Shown: positions 42,681-54,178, counted from the stretch's first letter. The stretch: DNA of 64,000 bases from Apoda limacodes (GCA_946406115.1 OX291551.1:8122001-8186000); one strand, 5' to 3'. Notes: generated from the sequence alone by a model not told the origin. Numbers and translations: made by a program.

Positions 42681-42965
42681 TCGGTGGTGGCCGAGTGTGT
42701 CCTGAGTGGCGGAGGTTTGAGACACGGCGTGTACCAATAATGAGACTTTTTCTTAATTTCTCAAGTACATTGTTTATTAACACCACTGGCTTTTCGGTGA
42801 AGAAAACATTGTAAGGAAACCTGCATACGCCAAAAAAACAAAAAAGACGTATGTGAAGTCTACATCCGCACTGGGCCCGCCTGTGGACTATAACCCAAAT
42901 CACCCTCGTTGAGGGTAGGCCGTGCCCCAGCAGTGGGGACATATGGGGCTGATAAGGATAATTAA
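42681..42965 (+). repeat. SINE, tail family CCGCACTGGGCCCG, copy 2 with tRNA-like head
   Basis: The head GGTGGTGGCCGAGTGTGTCC resembles a tRNA(Ser)-type A box and GGAGGTTTGAGACACGG a weak B box. The body (ACCACTGGCTTTTCGGTGAA, AAGGAAACCTGCATACG) and tail (CATCCGCACTGGGCCCGCCT, CCCCAGCAGTGGGGACATAT) match copy 1 at 21.5 kb. Confidence 0.6.
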
Positions 42966-43174
42966 CTATTATATTACCTTCAAAAGTAGTATAAATGTTA
43001 AGAGAACCATACCAACTATAAATCGACTATATCAAGTATCTGGAAGCAAAAACTTAAAATTAGACGTTCATTGTCCTTGTCCGTCCCGACAGTCTGTCAC
43101 CCTAGCCTGTTTGTTTATTTGTGACACTTTGACATAGCTTAAAAAAATAATGTGAATGATTGTTTTTTTAACTT

Positions 43175-43410
43175 CCACAGGACCAGTTCTCATATACTAA
43201 AATATTTTGTCGGTAGTAATCTTGGGGTTTCGTTTTTAACTTGCGTCCTGAATGGCAGAGATTCAACTCCAGCGTGTACCAATGAGTCATTTTCTTAATT
43301 TTTCATATGTTTCTTGCATATGTCAAAAAAATACCACAATCCGCACTGGGCCCGAGACTATGGCCCAAACCGGCACCGCGGTGGGGATGGACCTAGTGGC
43401 GTTACTGGTA
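43175..43410 (+). repeat. SINE, same tail family, copy 3 (internally deleted)
   Basis: CTGAATGGCAGAGATTCAAC, GCGTGTACCAATGAG and AATCCGCACTGGGCCCG are present; the central part is missing. 43180-43400 also aligns with 51000-51240, including the leading CATA.TAAAATATTT.GTC segment. Confidence 0.55.
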
Positions 43411-43574
43411 GTACGTTGGACATGTCGAAATTACTTGGTTACAATATGTGAAATGTGTGATCGTCGGTGTAATGGTATATTATCAACGGTAAAAAATAGC
43501 CGAGCACGCACAGATTGTACTTAGTGATGATTATGAAGATATGATTGAGAAACACGCATATATATAGTAAGATA

Positions 43575-43812
43575 TGACTCCCTCGCAGCCTAGTTGGTAG
43601 TGCGGCCGACTGCTGTGCAGAGAGGGTGTGGGTTCGATTCCCGCACCAGACAAACATTTATGTGATAAGCATTGTGTTTGTCTTGAGTCTGGGTTTATGT
43701 ATGATATGTATGTATTTACAAAAAAAAAGTATTATATACGTATTTGTATCCGCTCTTTGGTATCCATAACACAAGCTCTGCTTACTTTGGGGCCAGACGG
43801 CGCTGTGTGAAA
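43575..43812 (+). mobile_element. tRNA-derived SINE with A and B boxes
   Basis: A box TAGTTGGTAGTGCGG at 43591-43605 and B box GGTTCGATTCC at 43631-43641, spaced as in a tRNA, followed by a tRNA-unrelated body GACAAACATTTATGTGATAA. Presumably RNA polymerase III transcribed. A minus-strand copy is at 54060-54178. Confidence 0.75.
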
Positions 43813-44185
43813 TGTTCAAAAAAATATTTAAAAGCTATTCCAATCTGTTTCCTGCATAGACACGTGGGGTGCTGACGTGCTTTGCCTCTGAAATCATATA
43901 CATGATTACGTGCAGCAACCAGCGTGCACTCCGCTCAAAGCAATAATGTAAGGACGAACAGCATATTTGGATCTTCAAACATTGTTAAACTTGTTACACA
44001 ACCATTATGTAAAACCTACCTACCTAACCTTAATAAAATAAATGAAAAAATATTACGCTAAAACTAGTCAATAAAACTCTATTTATTATAGACTTTACTC
44101 CTATTTTCGTTAAAACTGGACAAGTTCCGATAATCTTCTCACAAGCCTAGTTTAATTTCATCAGTATCTCAGGGACATATTTTAT
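43813..44185. other. Repeat debris
   Basis: 43813-43930 resembles 51500-51620 (AAAGC.{1,6}CAA.CTGTTTCCT, AACGTGC.TTG..TCTG). The rest is unassigned. Confidence 0.35.
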
Positions 44186-44189
44186 ACCA

Positions 44190-44480
44190 ATGTTTATCTA
44201 AGGGGCTCTGTGTTTGATGAATATTTAATAGTACATTGTTCACCAAGGGGTGAAAGTGACTGATTACCGACGAGGGTGTAGTTTGAGGCCTTTAAACACA
44301 CGAAGTGTGAATCGTCTTTCATCCCGAGTGATACATAGTGTTTTACACTACAAATGCGAGGATAATAAAATATAATTAATTAAAGTTTTAATTTACTTAA
44401 TAAATATTAATTCACTTTTATAAACATAGATGGCGCTGTACCGAATAATTACAAGCTATGGTTATGTTTTCTGTTGTTTA
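44190..44480 (+). repeat. Dispersed repeat with CATCCCGAGTGATACATAG
   Basis: CCGACGAGGGTGTAGTTTGA, CATCCCGAGTGATACATAGT and TTTTACACTACAAATGCGAG form a module I associate with a Lepidopteran repeat. An ATAGATGGCGCTGTACCGAA and a weaker ATAGCACTGTACCAAATAA 100 bp later suggest an internal duplication. Confidence 0.35.
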
Positions 44481-45460
44481 TAAATAGTGAGTTATTTTTT
44501 TTCAAATTGAAATTGGTTCGCTATTATAATCACAGATAGCACTGTACCAAATAAAAAGAAGTTATTTAATTGTAACGTCGCTAGAGATGTTTACGTCTAT
44601 GATCTCAATGCATTTGGATATAGTATAAGTATATAAAATAAAAACTTACTAAAAAATTTGTATGTTTTCTTGATTATTTTGTAATTATAAAAAAGAAAGT
44701 TAAGGAAACTTTGCTTATTTATCGTAATATTTTTTTGTTGAAAATATTGCGTAGGGTTATGGGTTTCGTATTGTACACATTTACATTAGTATGAAGTTGT
44801 TTTGTGAATTTCAAATACATTTAAAACTTTTTAGGTATAATATTTATGTTTTGTTGTCATTTCTAGAATTGCATTTTTCAATTTTGTAACTAAGCCGAAA
44901 TGTAAAAAATGTTACTAAGCCACGGGCAAACTAAATTCTAAAACCTACTTACTATAAGCGACTTAAATAGAGTTGATTCGAAATTCTTGTTGCATTCCGC
45001 TTCCTGCAGTTTACATTCATGAAACATTTGAAGCGGAAACCATTTCAATCTTTGCTTTTAATGCTATTTCAAACAATTGAAATATTAGGGGTTGAAAAGT
45101 GAAATTGCCGTTTCGTAATATAATATTAATTTCCATCTATTTTCTAGAGAAAATTTAAAATTATAAAGAAAATATTATCAGATCCTTGCAACGAACCCTA
45201 TTGTTGGTACAACTGGGGGTACCACGGATAACCAACGTTCATTTCATATTACAGTATTCACTACAGTTTGCAAAATTTTTAATTTTCTAATTTATTACGT
45301 AAACGGTTACCCCCTTTTAAAATAATCATTTATTTACGATATACGTCTGTGTTTTGGTCTCAGAAACCTATATGTAAACATTACAAACCAAATTCCAACT
45401 TAATCGTCCAGTAGATACACCAGTGATGTTGTAAGGGTTCTGCTGTTCCAGAGAAGAATA
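44481..45460. other. Unassigned AT-rich sequence
   Basis: No supported feature. Confidence 0.35.
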
Positions 45461-45464
45461 TTTT

Positions 45465-45562
45465 CACACACACACACACACATACATAATGCAGTCATAT
45501 TAAAATTACCTTCGAATTGTGGCAGTTGCATAAATATCTATTTTACATCGCTAATGTAACAA
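45465..45562 (+). repeat. Left copy of a 100-bp direct repeat (partner 51407-51503)
   Basis: (CA)n, ACATACATAATGCAG.CATAT, TTGGCAGTT.{2}ATAAATATCT-like sequence and TATTTTACATCG.TAATG.AACAAAG. About 88% alike by eye. Together the copies bracket the 45.6-51.4 kb composite. Confidence 0.65.
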
Positions 45563-46173
45563 AGAGAGGTAGGGGGCACTGCACTCGCTCGAACAAGTCG
45601 CCCGAACAAATAAAGCGGGGCAAAGCGAGTACTTGCTCGAATGAGCGGCCCGAACTGGGGAAGTACCTCCACCTTACAGAAAACAGCCGCCATAATAACT
45701 TTGAGTAGTGTTGTGTTCCTGGCGGTGAGTAAGGTTGCCAGAGCTCTTTGAGGATTCGCTGCGCGGACAGCGCAGGACCGGCGGTGCTTGTTGCTGTCAC
45801 TGCACGGCGTAGACGCGGCATGCTGGTCCGGCGGTCAGGGAGACCAGATGAAACGGCTGACCGCTGGCCGCCCGCAGGTTGAACGGGTTCCCAAACCTAG
45901 GGATCACTTAATCTCCGCCCTGGGAGGCTGATCCGCCAGCCTGTGTAAAGTCTTTGAAGTCGTAGTCGTGCCGGAGAAGGAGACCGGAGTGGACCCGGCT
46001 ACTACAACAGAGGAGGATAGGAGGATCAGGGGCTCTTCCGCTCGCCGTGCCAGCAAACCGTATTATCTGTGCCGACCTTTGGCAATTCTAGTACCGCACT
46101 TTTTGTCCTCTAAGCTGTCTGTGCAGTGAATCCTTATTAGAAGTGTATATAGTCTAAGTAACTTTAAAAAAAA
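45563..46173 (+). other. GC-rich 5' untranslated region of the Jockey-type element
   Basis: A 600-bp GC-rich leader directly upstream of the endonuclease ORF. It contains TGTTCCTGGCGGTGAGTAAG and GGTTGCCAGAGCTC, strings I recall from Lepidopteran non-LTR elements. ORFs here lack motifs. Confidence 0.45.
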
Positions 46174-47143
46174 ATGGCTACAAAAATAAGGAAAACAGTT
46201 TTTTCAGCGGCCGCTCCATCCACATTTAATGTGAACTTTTGCAACATTAGGGGAATTCACGCAAATCTTAACGCAGTCCACCTCCATTTGGAGACTGCGC
46301 AGCCGACCATTCTTTTTCTAACTGAGACTCAGATATCCTACCCGGCCGATACATCATACCTTCATTATCCCGGCTACAAACTTGAGCACAATTTTGTGAG
46401 TCGTGCTGGTGTATGTATGTTCGTCCGGGAGGATATCTGCTGTCGCTGCCTTTATAGCCTTGAAGACAGGGACCTGTCGATATTGTGGGTGCGCGTAGAT
46501 TACGGCGGCCATACTCGTATCTATGCGTGCCTATACAGGTCTCATAGCGGTGACACGGACGTCCCTCGACTCTTCACGCACCTGAGTTTGACGACTGACA
46601 AAGTTCTAGAGCAATATCCCACAGCAGAACTAGTTATTTTGGGAGACTTTAACGCCCACCATCGTGAGTAGCTCAGTTCTCGAATCAATAACTATGCAGG
46701 GATATCTGCTCATGAATATGCTCTGACCTATGGATTCTCTCAGCTGGTACTTTCTCCAACGAGAATACCAGATATAGAGGACCATACGAGCTCCTTACTG
46801 GACCTTCTGCTGACTACTCGTCCGGACGGATACTCCGTCTCAGTGGATGCGCCTCTTGCCTCCTTGGACCACTGTCTCGTTCGGACTCAAATGTCATGCA
46901 CACAACCCGATCCACCTGGGCCAAGAAATTGGCGTCGTGTGTGGCACTATAAGTCGGCAGACTGGGATGGATTGCGAGAATTTAATGCATCGTACCCGTG
47001 GAGGCAGATTTGCTTTAACTCATAAGATCCTGACGTCTGCGCAGCCGCAGTCACTAAGACAATCCTCGCTGGTATGGAATGTTATACTCCTAACCCGCGA
47101 GTAGCTGCCGGCGTCAAAAAACGACCGTGGTTTAATAGGTCTT
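46174..47143 (+). pseudogene. AP-endonuclease of the Jockey-type element, one stop, one frameshift
   Basis: Opens MATKIRKTVFSAAAPSTFNV, with FCNIRGIHANLNAVHLHLET, LFLTETQI (metal-binding Glu), PGYKLEHNFVSRAGVCMFVR, YACLYRSHSG and LVILGDFNAHHRE (catalytic box). A TAG at 46669-46671 replaces the expected Trp. The same frame then continues for 118 codons through PTRIPDIEDHTSSLLDLLLT and SLDHCLVR (normally SDH) to a stop at 47023-47025, after which the frame shifts (CAAAVTKTILAGMECY) up to the insertion point. Nearly full-length endonuclease, inactive. Confidence 0.78.
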
Positions 47144-47574
47144 GCAAACTCAAACTCAAACTCAAATCAAACTTTATTCAAGTAGGTTTCTTAGAACACT
47201 TTTGAATCGTCAATACAATGTAAACAATGTTTATTTCTGCCAAAAAGAGCTGGCAAGAAGTTCCATTTAAAGTAGTAATTACAATACTTTGATAATTAGC
47301 TAAAGAGTATACAATATGTACCAATACAATAGGCAATAAAAAATAAGTAAGCTACCAAAAACAAAGTCAAACATGTCAATTTTTTTTGTTTTTATGTAGC
47401 ATAGGCGGGGCGCACCATGTGAATGTCAAATATCGGTAGTCGAGTGATGGAATTTAAATATTTAAGAGAATTCCGATATTTAATAGTACTAGTGGCATGA
47501 GCGCCATCATAATTATGTTTTTGCACAATCATATGTATATACATATACTTAAAATTATCCATACTATCCATGAA

Positions 47575-47766
47575 TATAATATAATAATAAATATTATTAA
47601 TGCGAAAGTAAATCTGTCTGTTACCTTTTCACGGTGAAACCACAAATTTGGCATGCAGATAGTTTTGAGTACCGGAAAAGGACATAAGCTACTTGAAAAC
47701 GTCAAGTATCATTCGTTTAGTAATTGAGGAGTTGCCGTTGAAATCCTACACCGATGACCGAATACT
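47575..47766 (+). repeat. Helitron fragment inside the nested element
   Basis: AATATTATTAATGCGAAAGT, CTGTCTGTTACCTTTTCACG, TTTGGCATGCAGATAGTTTT and AGGAGTTGCCGTTGAAATCC are modules of the 56.1 kb Helitron family. No CTAG terminus is kept. Confidence 0.5.
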
Positions 47767-48159
47767 AAGAATACAAAGAAGATTGGAAGAGCAGACCAGC
47801 CTCCACAGCGGCACCCGTTCACAAGTATGACACATGAATCAGCCATCGCTTCGCTCAACCATGTTTTAGGGAACGTAACGACCCGACGCACATGCCACCA
47901 CCGCAGAGACTTTGAGAGAGCATGACACACTCAGGCAACTCCAATAAAACTTCGATTGTATTAGTTACAATGTGTGTAGTAAAGGAACAAAATATAAATC
48001 CGATTCATATTGAGATTTACACACACAAGTTTACATTTAACATTACAGGGCGAACACACGTACTCTGAACTTAAAACTGATTTATATTAAAACATGGTGT
48101 ATCGAAATTGATACTACTAGAAAAAATATACATATATGTATAAACTTACATAGGTAAAA

Positions 48160-48545
48160 GAATAATAATATAATAAATATAATATTAATAACCCGCTGCA
48201 ATCCACCATCGGCTGCCCAGCGCCAGAGAGGTGCCAAATGCGAGAGGACGCATCACACAAACGTGCACACATACCCATACTCACAGACGTCGTAAATCAT
48301 GAAGTAGCCCAGCTCCCACACGACAGTCCAGCAACAAATGCACACCATTTAACGTACTGTCACTTCGGAAACAAGCCTTAGAGAAGAAGAATTGACAAGA
48401 AACTTCCCGGGTGTACACCTGTTACCATCAATCACGCAGGAACCAGGCCAACCGAATACACAAAATCTATGCAAATATGTGCAAACACACATACATGTAC
48501 AAGTCTATGCGCCACACCCACCCCCATTTAGAACCCCCCCAACAC
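48160..48545 (-). repeat. Block shared with 59.89-60.25 kb
   Basis: Minus-strand GTGTGGGAGCTGGGC, TTTGTGTGATGC, TGGCGCA.{1,2}G, AGATTTTGTGTA, GGTAACAG.TGTACA and ATTTGCATTTGATGCC-like strings occur in the same order on the plus strand at 59.89-60.25 kb. Located downstream of the RT remnant, so it may be the 3' UTR of that family. Confidence 0.55.
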
Positions 48546-48655
48546 CAAGCAGCCAACGGTGGATGACTATCGATGGTGCATCCCCTGATCGTAATGTGTC
48601 ATTAATTATCAACTACATAAGTCAAAGGTGGATGTCCAGTATTGGGCCCATACCT

Positions 48656-49231
48656 TTAATTCCAGACATTATTATCTTTATTGAATTCTTCCACAGTATA
48701 GTATCCCTTGTTAATAAGAACCTTGTTAATATAAGTTTCAAAAGTATGTACAGGTACGTTAACAATATTCTCAGGAATTGTATTAAAAAAGTAAATGCTC
48801 TGAATTATGAAAGAGCCACGCACCTTCTGAAGGCGACATTTTGGAATTGCTAGTTTATTTTTATTTCTAGTATTTACATTGTGTTCAGTATTTTTTAAAA
48901 ATAAACTTAGGTTTTTACGTATATACAGTAAGCACGCGTAAATATACTGAGAAGCTACAGTAAGTATATTATTTTTTTTAAAGAGGTCACGAAGAGAATC
49001 TTGATGTGATAAGTTATACATTGATGTTATTGCTCTTTTTTGAAGTATAAAAATAATTTCTATATCGGCCGCCCTTCCCCACAATAAATTACCATATGAC
49101 AAAAGGGAATGGAAATAACTAAAGTATAGTAACCGAGCAGTTTCTATATTAGTAAATTGAGCATTTTTTTCTGACTGCATAAGCAGAATTGCTAAAATTC
49201 TTAAGCAAACTGCATATGAGGCTTGGACCAC
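48656..49231 (-). pseudogene. C-terminal fragment of a reverse transcriptase
   Basis: A 191-codon open frame reading TARLLYFSYFHSLLSYGNLL, LWGRAADIEIIFILQKRAIT, SMYNLSHQDSLRDLFKKNNI, LTVASQYIYACLLYIRKN, NTRNKNKLAIPKCRLQKVRG and KVLINKGYYTVEEF. This is the thumb/C-terminal region of Jockey-superfamily reverse transcriptases; the palm with its catalytic aspartates is missing through 5' truncation. The first 10 codons belong to the host element across the junction at 49204. Open but without catalytic capacity. Confidence 0.72.
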
Positions 49232-50956
49232 GGCTCGTAATAATAATAATAATATTTATGAGGTAAAACGCAAGTTAAATGCTGCCTCGAGGTTCAGTAA
49301 GAAAGCAACTGCCAGAGCAAAATTCCAATTCATCGGCAAAACAGGTGGGCAACTTGCGAGCTATCCTTCTGGGAGTCGTGCTTTCTGGTCGCTTGCCAAA
49401 GCTGCCGAAGGGAACTTTTGCCAGTCGTCGTTACCACCACTGCGAAAGACCGATGGTGACTTGGCCCATAGTGCTAAAGAGAAAGCCAATCTACTGGGCA
49501 GTCTCTTTGCCTCAAACTCGAATATGAACGATGAAGGCGCTGTAACACCTACTATACCGTGGTGCGGTAAGATCATGCCGGAAATCTCCATAACACAGCG
49601 GGAGGTCCGGCGGGCGTTGCTTTCTCTAGACGTTCATAAATCGAGTGGGCCAGACGGTATACTTCGCGCTTTCCTACCATACTAGGCAATTTTCGTCTTC
49701 ATGGAAGACTGCGAATGTGCACCCGGTGCCCAAAAAGGGCGATAGATCAGATCCATCGAATTACAGGCCTATCGCTATTACCTCTCTCCTCTCCAAGGTG
49801 ATGGAGCGTGTGATCAACACACAGCTTCTAAAATACCTAGAAGAACACGACCTAGTCAGTGATGGTCAATATGGCTTTCGCCACGGTCGCTCGATTGGTG
49901 GGTGACCTTCGAGTGTATCTCACACACCGATGGTCACTAGCCATTGAGAGTCAGGGGGAGGCATTGGCATGTAGCCTGGACATAGCGAAGGCGTTCGATC
50001 GGGTATGGCATCGGGGTCTTCTATCGAAGTTGCCATCTTACGGAGTGCCCGAGGGTTTGTGCAAATGGGTGGCTATTTTTTTGTCCGGCAGACGCATACG
50101 AATCGTAGCTGACGGTAGTTGCTCTGATAGCATGGACAAAAATGCTGGTGTCCCGCAAGGCCCTGTGCTGTCTCCTACGCAATTTCTACTGCATTTTGTT
50201 ATTCATCAACAACATACATTGCTTGCAAGACACTTATTACACGGGTCGTGCAAACATCCCTCGTTCCGTTGTGGCGGAAAACTTGTGTCTCAAATCGAGA
50301 CCACACTGTCCAAGGTTTCTGACTGGGGACGGGTAACTTGGTCCGATTCAACCCTACAAAGACACAAGTCTGCGCATTCACTGCTAAGAAAACCCCATTC
50401 ACTGTAGTCCCACAATTCCAGAACACTCCCCTCTCTATCTCCAAGAGCATTGGGATCCTTGGTGTCGACATCTCCAGCGATGTTCAGTTCCGAGATCATT
50501 TACAAGATAAGGTAAAGCTGGCGTCCAAAAAACTAGTTTTACTCAACAGAGCGAGGCAGTACTTCACGTCGGGGCAGAGGTTGCTGCTTTACAAGTCGCA
50601 AGTACGGCCCCATATGGAGTACTGCTGCCATCTCTGGGCGGGTGCACCCGGATAACAGCTTGGGACTTTTGACTCGGTTCAACGACGGGCTGTGAGAATT
50701 GACGACGATCCCAAACTCACTTGCCTCCCTGTGTGTGTTCTATCGCTCGTACATTGGGATGTCTTCTGAGGAATTATTTGAAATGATGCCCACGGCTACT
50801 TTCTACCATCGCACCACTCGCCATAGGCAAGGAATTCATTCTCATACTTTAGAACCGAAATGGTCGCGCACAGTGCGGTTTCAGAGAAACTTTCTCCCGT
50901 TCTTCAACGACGCTGCCACGCGGGTGCGTATGGAGTTGGCATACCGGCAGTCCTAA
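49205..50956 (+). pseudogene. Reverse transcriptase of the Jockey-type element, catalytic box lost
   Basis: Resumes after the insertion with AYEAW and VKRKLNAASRFSKKATARAK, then FWSLAKAAEGNFCQSSLPPL, LLSLDVHKSSGPDGI, SSSWKTANVHPVPKKGDRSD, NYRPIAITSLLSKVMERVIN, YGFRHGRS, SLDIAKAFDRVWHRGLLSKL (motif A) and AGVPQGPVLSPTQFLLH (motif B). Where YADD should follow, the sequence jumps to LQDTYYTGRANIPRSVV, so the catalytic box is deleted. Downstream are FNPTKTQVCAFTAKKTP, SIGILGVDISSDVQFRDHLQ, YKSQVRPHMEYCCHLWAGAP and a final RNFLPFFNDAATRVRMEL. At least five frame changes. Confidence 0.78.
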
Positions 50957-50960
50957 GCGA

Positions 50961-51240
50961 TGACCATGGCAATAATGTTAATGATTGTGTTTTATCTCCA
51001 CACGACCAATTCTTACATACTAAAATATTTAGTCCACTACCGACTCAGTATTTGGGGTTTCGTTTTTACCTTGCATCCTGAATGGCGGAGATTCGACTCG
51101 AGCGTGTACCAATGAGAAATTTTCTTAATTTCTCAAGTATATTGATTGTTTACTCCATTGGCTTACTGGTGTATGAAAACATCGTAAGGAAACCAGCATA
51201 CTTAAAAAAAATACGGTTGTGAAGACCACAATCCGCACTG
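50961..51240 (+). repeat. SINE-type repeat, partner of 43175-43410
   Basis: ACATACTAAAATATTTAGTC, GTATTTGGGGTTTCGTTTTT, TGAATGGCGGAGATTCGACT, GAAAACATCGTAAGGAAACC and CACAATCCGCACTG; cut off where the next repeat begins. Confidence 0.55.
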
Positions 51241-51392
51241 TTCACAAAATATATCTACTAACCAAGTTTCAACGGTATGTTCTGATAGTTTCGGAAAACA
51301 GTTGCTCTGACATACGGACGGACGGACAGACAGATATGACGAATATATTAGGGTTCCGTTTTTTGCCATTTGGCTAAGGAACCCTAAATATC
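51241..51392 (+). repeat. Right end of the GGTTCCGTA dispersed repeat
   Basis: TTCACAAAATATATCTACTA, TCTGACATACGGACGGACGG, GGGTTCCGTTTTTTGCCATT and GGAACCCTAAATA, the terminal half of the family seen complete at 16.7 kb. Confidence 0.65.
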
Positions 51393-51406
51393 TCCACGTC
51401 ACACAC

Positions 51407-51503
51407 ACACAAGCAACACATACATAATGCAGACATATAAAAATTTCCTTCAGATCTTGGCAGTTATATAAATATCTATTTTACATCGGTAATGAAACAA
51501 AGC
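51407..51503 (+). repeat. Right copy of the 100-bp direct repeat
   Basis: Partner of 45465-45562. Its downstream sequence (51504-51620) also resembles 43815-43930. Confidence 0.65.
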
Positions 51504-51654
51504 TTTTCCAAGCTGTTTCCTACGTTGCGTTTTGAAAACGTACGGCGTTAACGTGCCTTGACTCTGGAATCTTATACACTAGTATATTAAACCAGTGTAC
51601 ACTTTATTAAAAGGTAAATGTTCTACAAAATATTAAGGATTATGTACAATAATA

Positions 51655-51780
51655 TCGCTGTAGTTTAATTGGTGATACGTACTAGTGATTATAAGTTGTG
51701 GGGTCGATTCCAGAGCTGCGACTGTATGAAGTGAGAAACAATAAACTAGGTAGATACAGTGCAAAACAAATTATATTTAG
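51655..51780 (+). repeat. Decayed tRNA-like SINE head
   Basis: TAGTTTAATTGGTGATACG (A box-like, 51661) and GGGTCGATTCC (B box-like, 51701-51711) at tRNA spacing. Shorter and more degraded than the copy at 43.6 kb; no anticodon stem can be drawn. Confidence 0.45.
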
Positions 51781-54055
51781 TTAAGGGCCCTCTTACAGCC
51801 CACTAGCACCGCCATTAGATATCCTCTATTTTCTCGAAAAAGTGGCCGTTTTTAGCAGAAACGCCAACTACAGCTGCTGTATGCCCCTTAAAAGATAGCT
51901 TACAAAAGTGCACCGTTCTATTACGGTCAATATTTAAAAGGTTGCCCTAACGACTGCTCGAGGCGAAGCAGGATGTTCAAATGAAAAGTTAATTTTCTCA
52001 AAAATAATAGTTTATTAATTTGTCTTCTTAAATAATTGCACCAAACAGTTCCAAATCAAGTAAGAGTAAAAAATATTATTTCCTTAATATAAAGAAAACA
52101 TGTTATACTTAAAATGTTAGGAATAAAACGATTCGCCACGCTTCCGAATAGTGCACTGAAGAGCGCCCGTACGAGCGGCATTAGTTCAATAGTTTTGAAT
52201 TACCCGTACATATGTACGTCATAAGGGCGTTTAGGTGTATTGAACCAAACATGCTCTAACAGGAGAAGATTTGACATGTTACTGACACGAACAAATATAT
52301 AAAATAACATGGAAAAGAAAATTACAAATAGAGTCAAATAGAAGTCTAGAGTCCCTTAATGTTTCTTATTAGCTAAAGGCGAGACTATAGGCGAGCATGC
52401 CTTATATAAGTTTAAAAACTACACTCTACGCGAGACTGATCGTAACGACCAGTGTAATTTTTCCGCGCTTTCACTTTTACAATACTAGGTTGAATAACGT
52501 TGACCTCTAGTTTGGTTTTTTTTAAAAAAAATTGTCTTTAATATAATGATTTATAGATATCTTCTTACTGGAAACTACAATAATTTAGGTCAACGTCGTC
52601 AATGTCAATGGGCGTTAATTGCAGGTTCCCGACATAAAACATTTTTTTTTAACTATAATACCATACAGTAGGCCAACGAAACAGAGAAATAGTGAGGTAA
52701 GGTGCGCGGCAAGACGAGAGGTGAACGCACACAACTATCTTATATCGTCACATATGGCTAATCAGGTGCTATCCAGCCAGTCATATACTTTTGTGGCGCC
52801 ATGACTTCTTAACGTTGTTGAATTGGAATGACTGTATAAAATGAATTAAATGTTTCGGCTGTGCATAAACAATGTATAAACCCTACTAACACAGGAAAAA
52901 TATTGATATAAATTGCTGATATTTTGCTGACTCGCCTTAACCGACATTCGTTTGTTATTAATGTATCCACGTGTAAGATTCATTTGTAACTTTACTGTTT
53001 GGCTATAAACTGATCCACTTTTATCCAGCTAAATTAACACTGAATGCTAGTTAATGGTCGTGTCGAGGGTTAATGATACTTTGTGAAGGCTTTGTTACAA
53101 CGAAACAGGTTACTTTACTTGTGTCCTATTTTATGAAGGAAAAATATTTTAGGGAACGGTAGATTTTTTTTTAATAATTATGAATTTATTCTTTTGTTCT
53201 GTGTAACAAAAAACTACAAATTTTGATATTTTTTAATTAAATTAAATTTTTACAATGTCATTTTGTTTTCAAACGATATTAAATATGATTTCCACAGAGG
53301 TAAGGTACTGTATTATAAAACTAATATATTAAACACCGGCGGTAACATGATTCCATTAAATGTTCTCAATAATATACTTCCAAACTGAGCATAAACCGCT
53401 GGTATTAAAAACTACTTCATATTAGGTCCTGAAGCTGTTCATAATACAGGAACTAAATATGAAACTGCACTTAGGTGTTTTCAGCTTCATCTTAGTGCAT
53501 GGAGTTCGCCGGGCAATTGCTCGCGATTAGGTAGTGGCGCATGTTGTGTACTATATTTACCAATTTTTATGAACCATTACAAGCCGAATTCAACCCACTT
53601 TATTTCCATTCAGGTTCGAACCAATAAACTGATTTTTTATATGGATGGATTAAAAAATTACAAGATATGAGAGGCTAAATGCCACGGTTTTAGGCACTCA
53701 CTGACCCACAGCCACAGATTTATAGGTAATTAAAAGTTTAGGGTACTTCCAATTAAGCTAGAGATTTGAAATTAAGCACATGAATAGTACTTAAGGTGAC
53801 AACAACGAAAAATTATAAGTTAATAATCATGGGGCCACGATAGGGTCATGGTATAAAATAGGTACCTACTTATGTTTGCCTATTGCCATAGTATAACGAT
53901 AGTACCATAATTGAGTTAGATGTTAGCTAATTCCTGAAGTCGTCATAGATGTTATAAAAGTATGCCTGAATCATCCACATTTCACTGATGGTTCGTCCGG
54001 CAAACGTAAGATAATTGTAATATGAGTACATTTTTCTTAATACGTGTGTATTATA
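51781..54055. other. Unassigned sequence
   Basis: A modest GC-rich patch at 52670-52800 has a short ORF, but no coding signal, splice pair or repeat termini convinced me. The rest is AT-rich. Confidence 0.35.
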
Positions 54056-54059
54056 TAAA

Positions 54060-54178
54060 TACACCTAGAATAAAGACAAACCCAAATGTTGATCACATAA
54101 ATGTTTGTCCTGTGCCGAACCCACATCCCTAGGTTCAGCAGGCAACTCTTAACCCACTGAGCCACTGAATCCGTCATT
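54060..54178 (-). mobile_element. tRNA-derived SINE, minus-strand copy
   Basis: On the minus strand: A box-like TGGCTCAGTGGGTTAAGAG (54166-54148), B box GTGGGTTCGGCAC, then GACAAACATTTATGTGAT and GGGTTTGTCTTTATTC. This matches the 43.6 kb family body, truncated at its 3' side. Confidence 0.65.

Larger units (their letters stand above)
47151..49204 (-). mobile_element. Nested non-LTR retrotransposon, 5'-truncated, GCAAACT target duplication
   Basis: GCAAACT flanks both sides (47144-47150 and 49205-49211). The 3' end on the minus strand carries a (GAGTTT)n tail after AATAAAGTTTGATTT. It disrupts the endonuclease-RT reading region of the plus-strand element. It contains the C-terminal part of a reverse transcriptase (49231-48656) and about 1.5 kb of 3' sequence, part of which recurs at 59.89-60.25 kb and part of which is Helitron debris. 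Confidence 0.65.
45563..50960 (+). mobile_element. Decayed Jockey-type non-LTR retrotransposon, split by a nested element
   Basis: Leader, endonuclease (46174-47143) and reverse transcriptase (49205-50956) in order on the plus strand, interrupted by 47151-49204. The coding remains resemble the abundant Lepidopteran endonuclease-reverse transcriptase family. The catalytic YADD box is deleted. Confidence 0.75.

Noticed and set aside
43575..43660. Possible genuine tRNA gene
   Set aside because: A and B boxes are good, but acceptor and anticodon stems do not pair well and a SINE body follows.
45543..45821. 92-codon minus-strand ORF
   Set aside because: Lies in the GC-rich leader of the Jockey-type element, antisense and without motifs.
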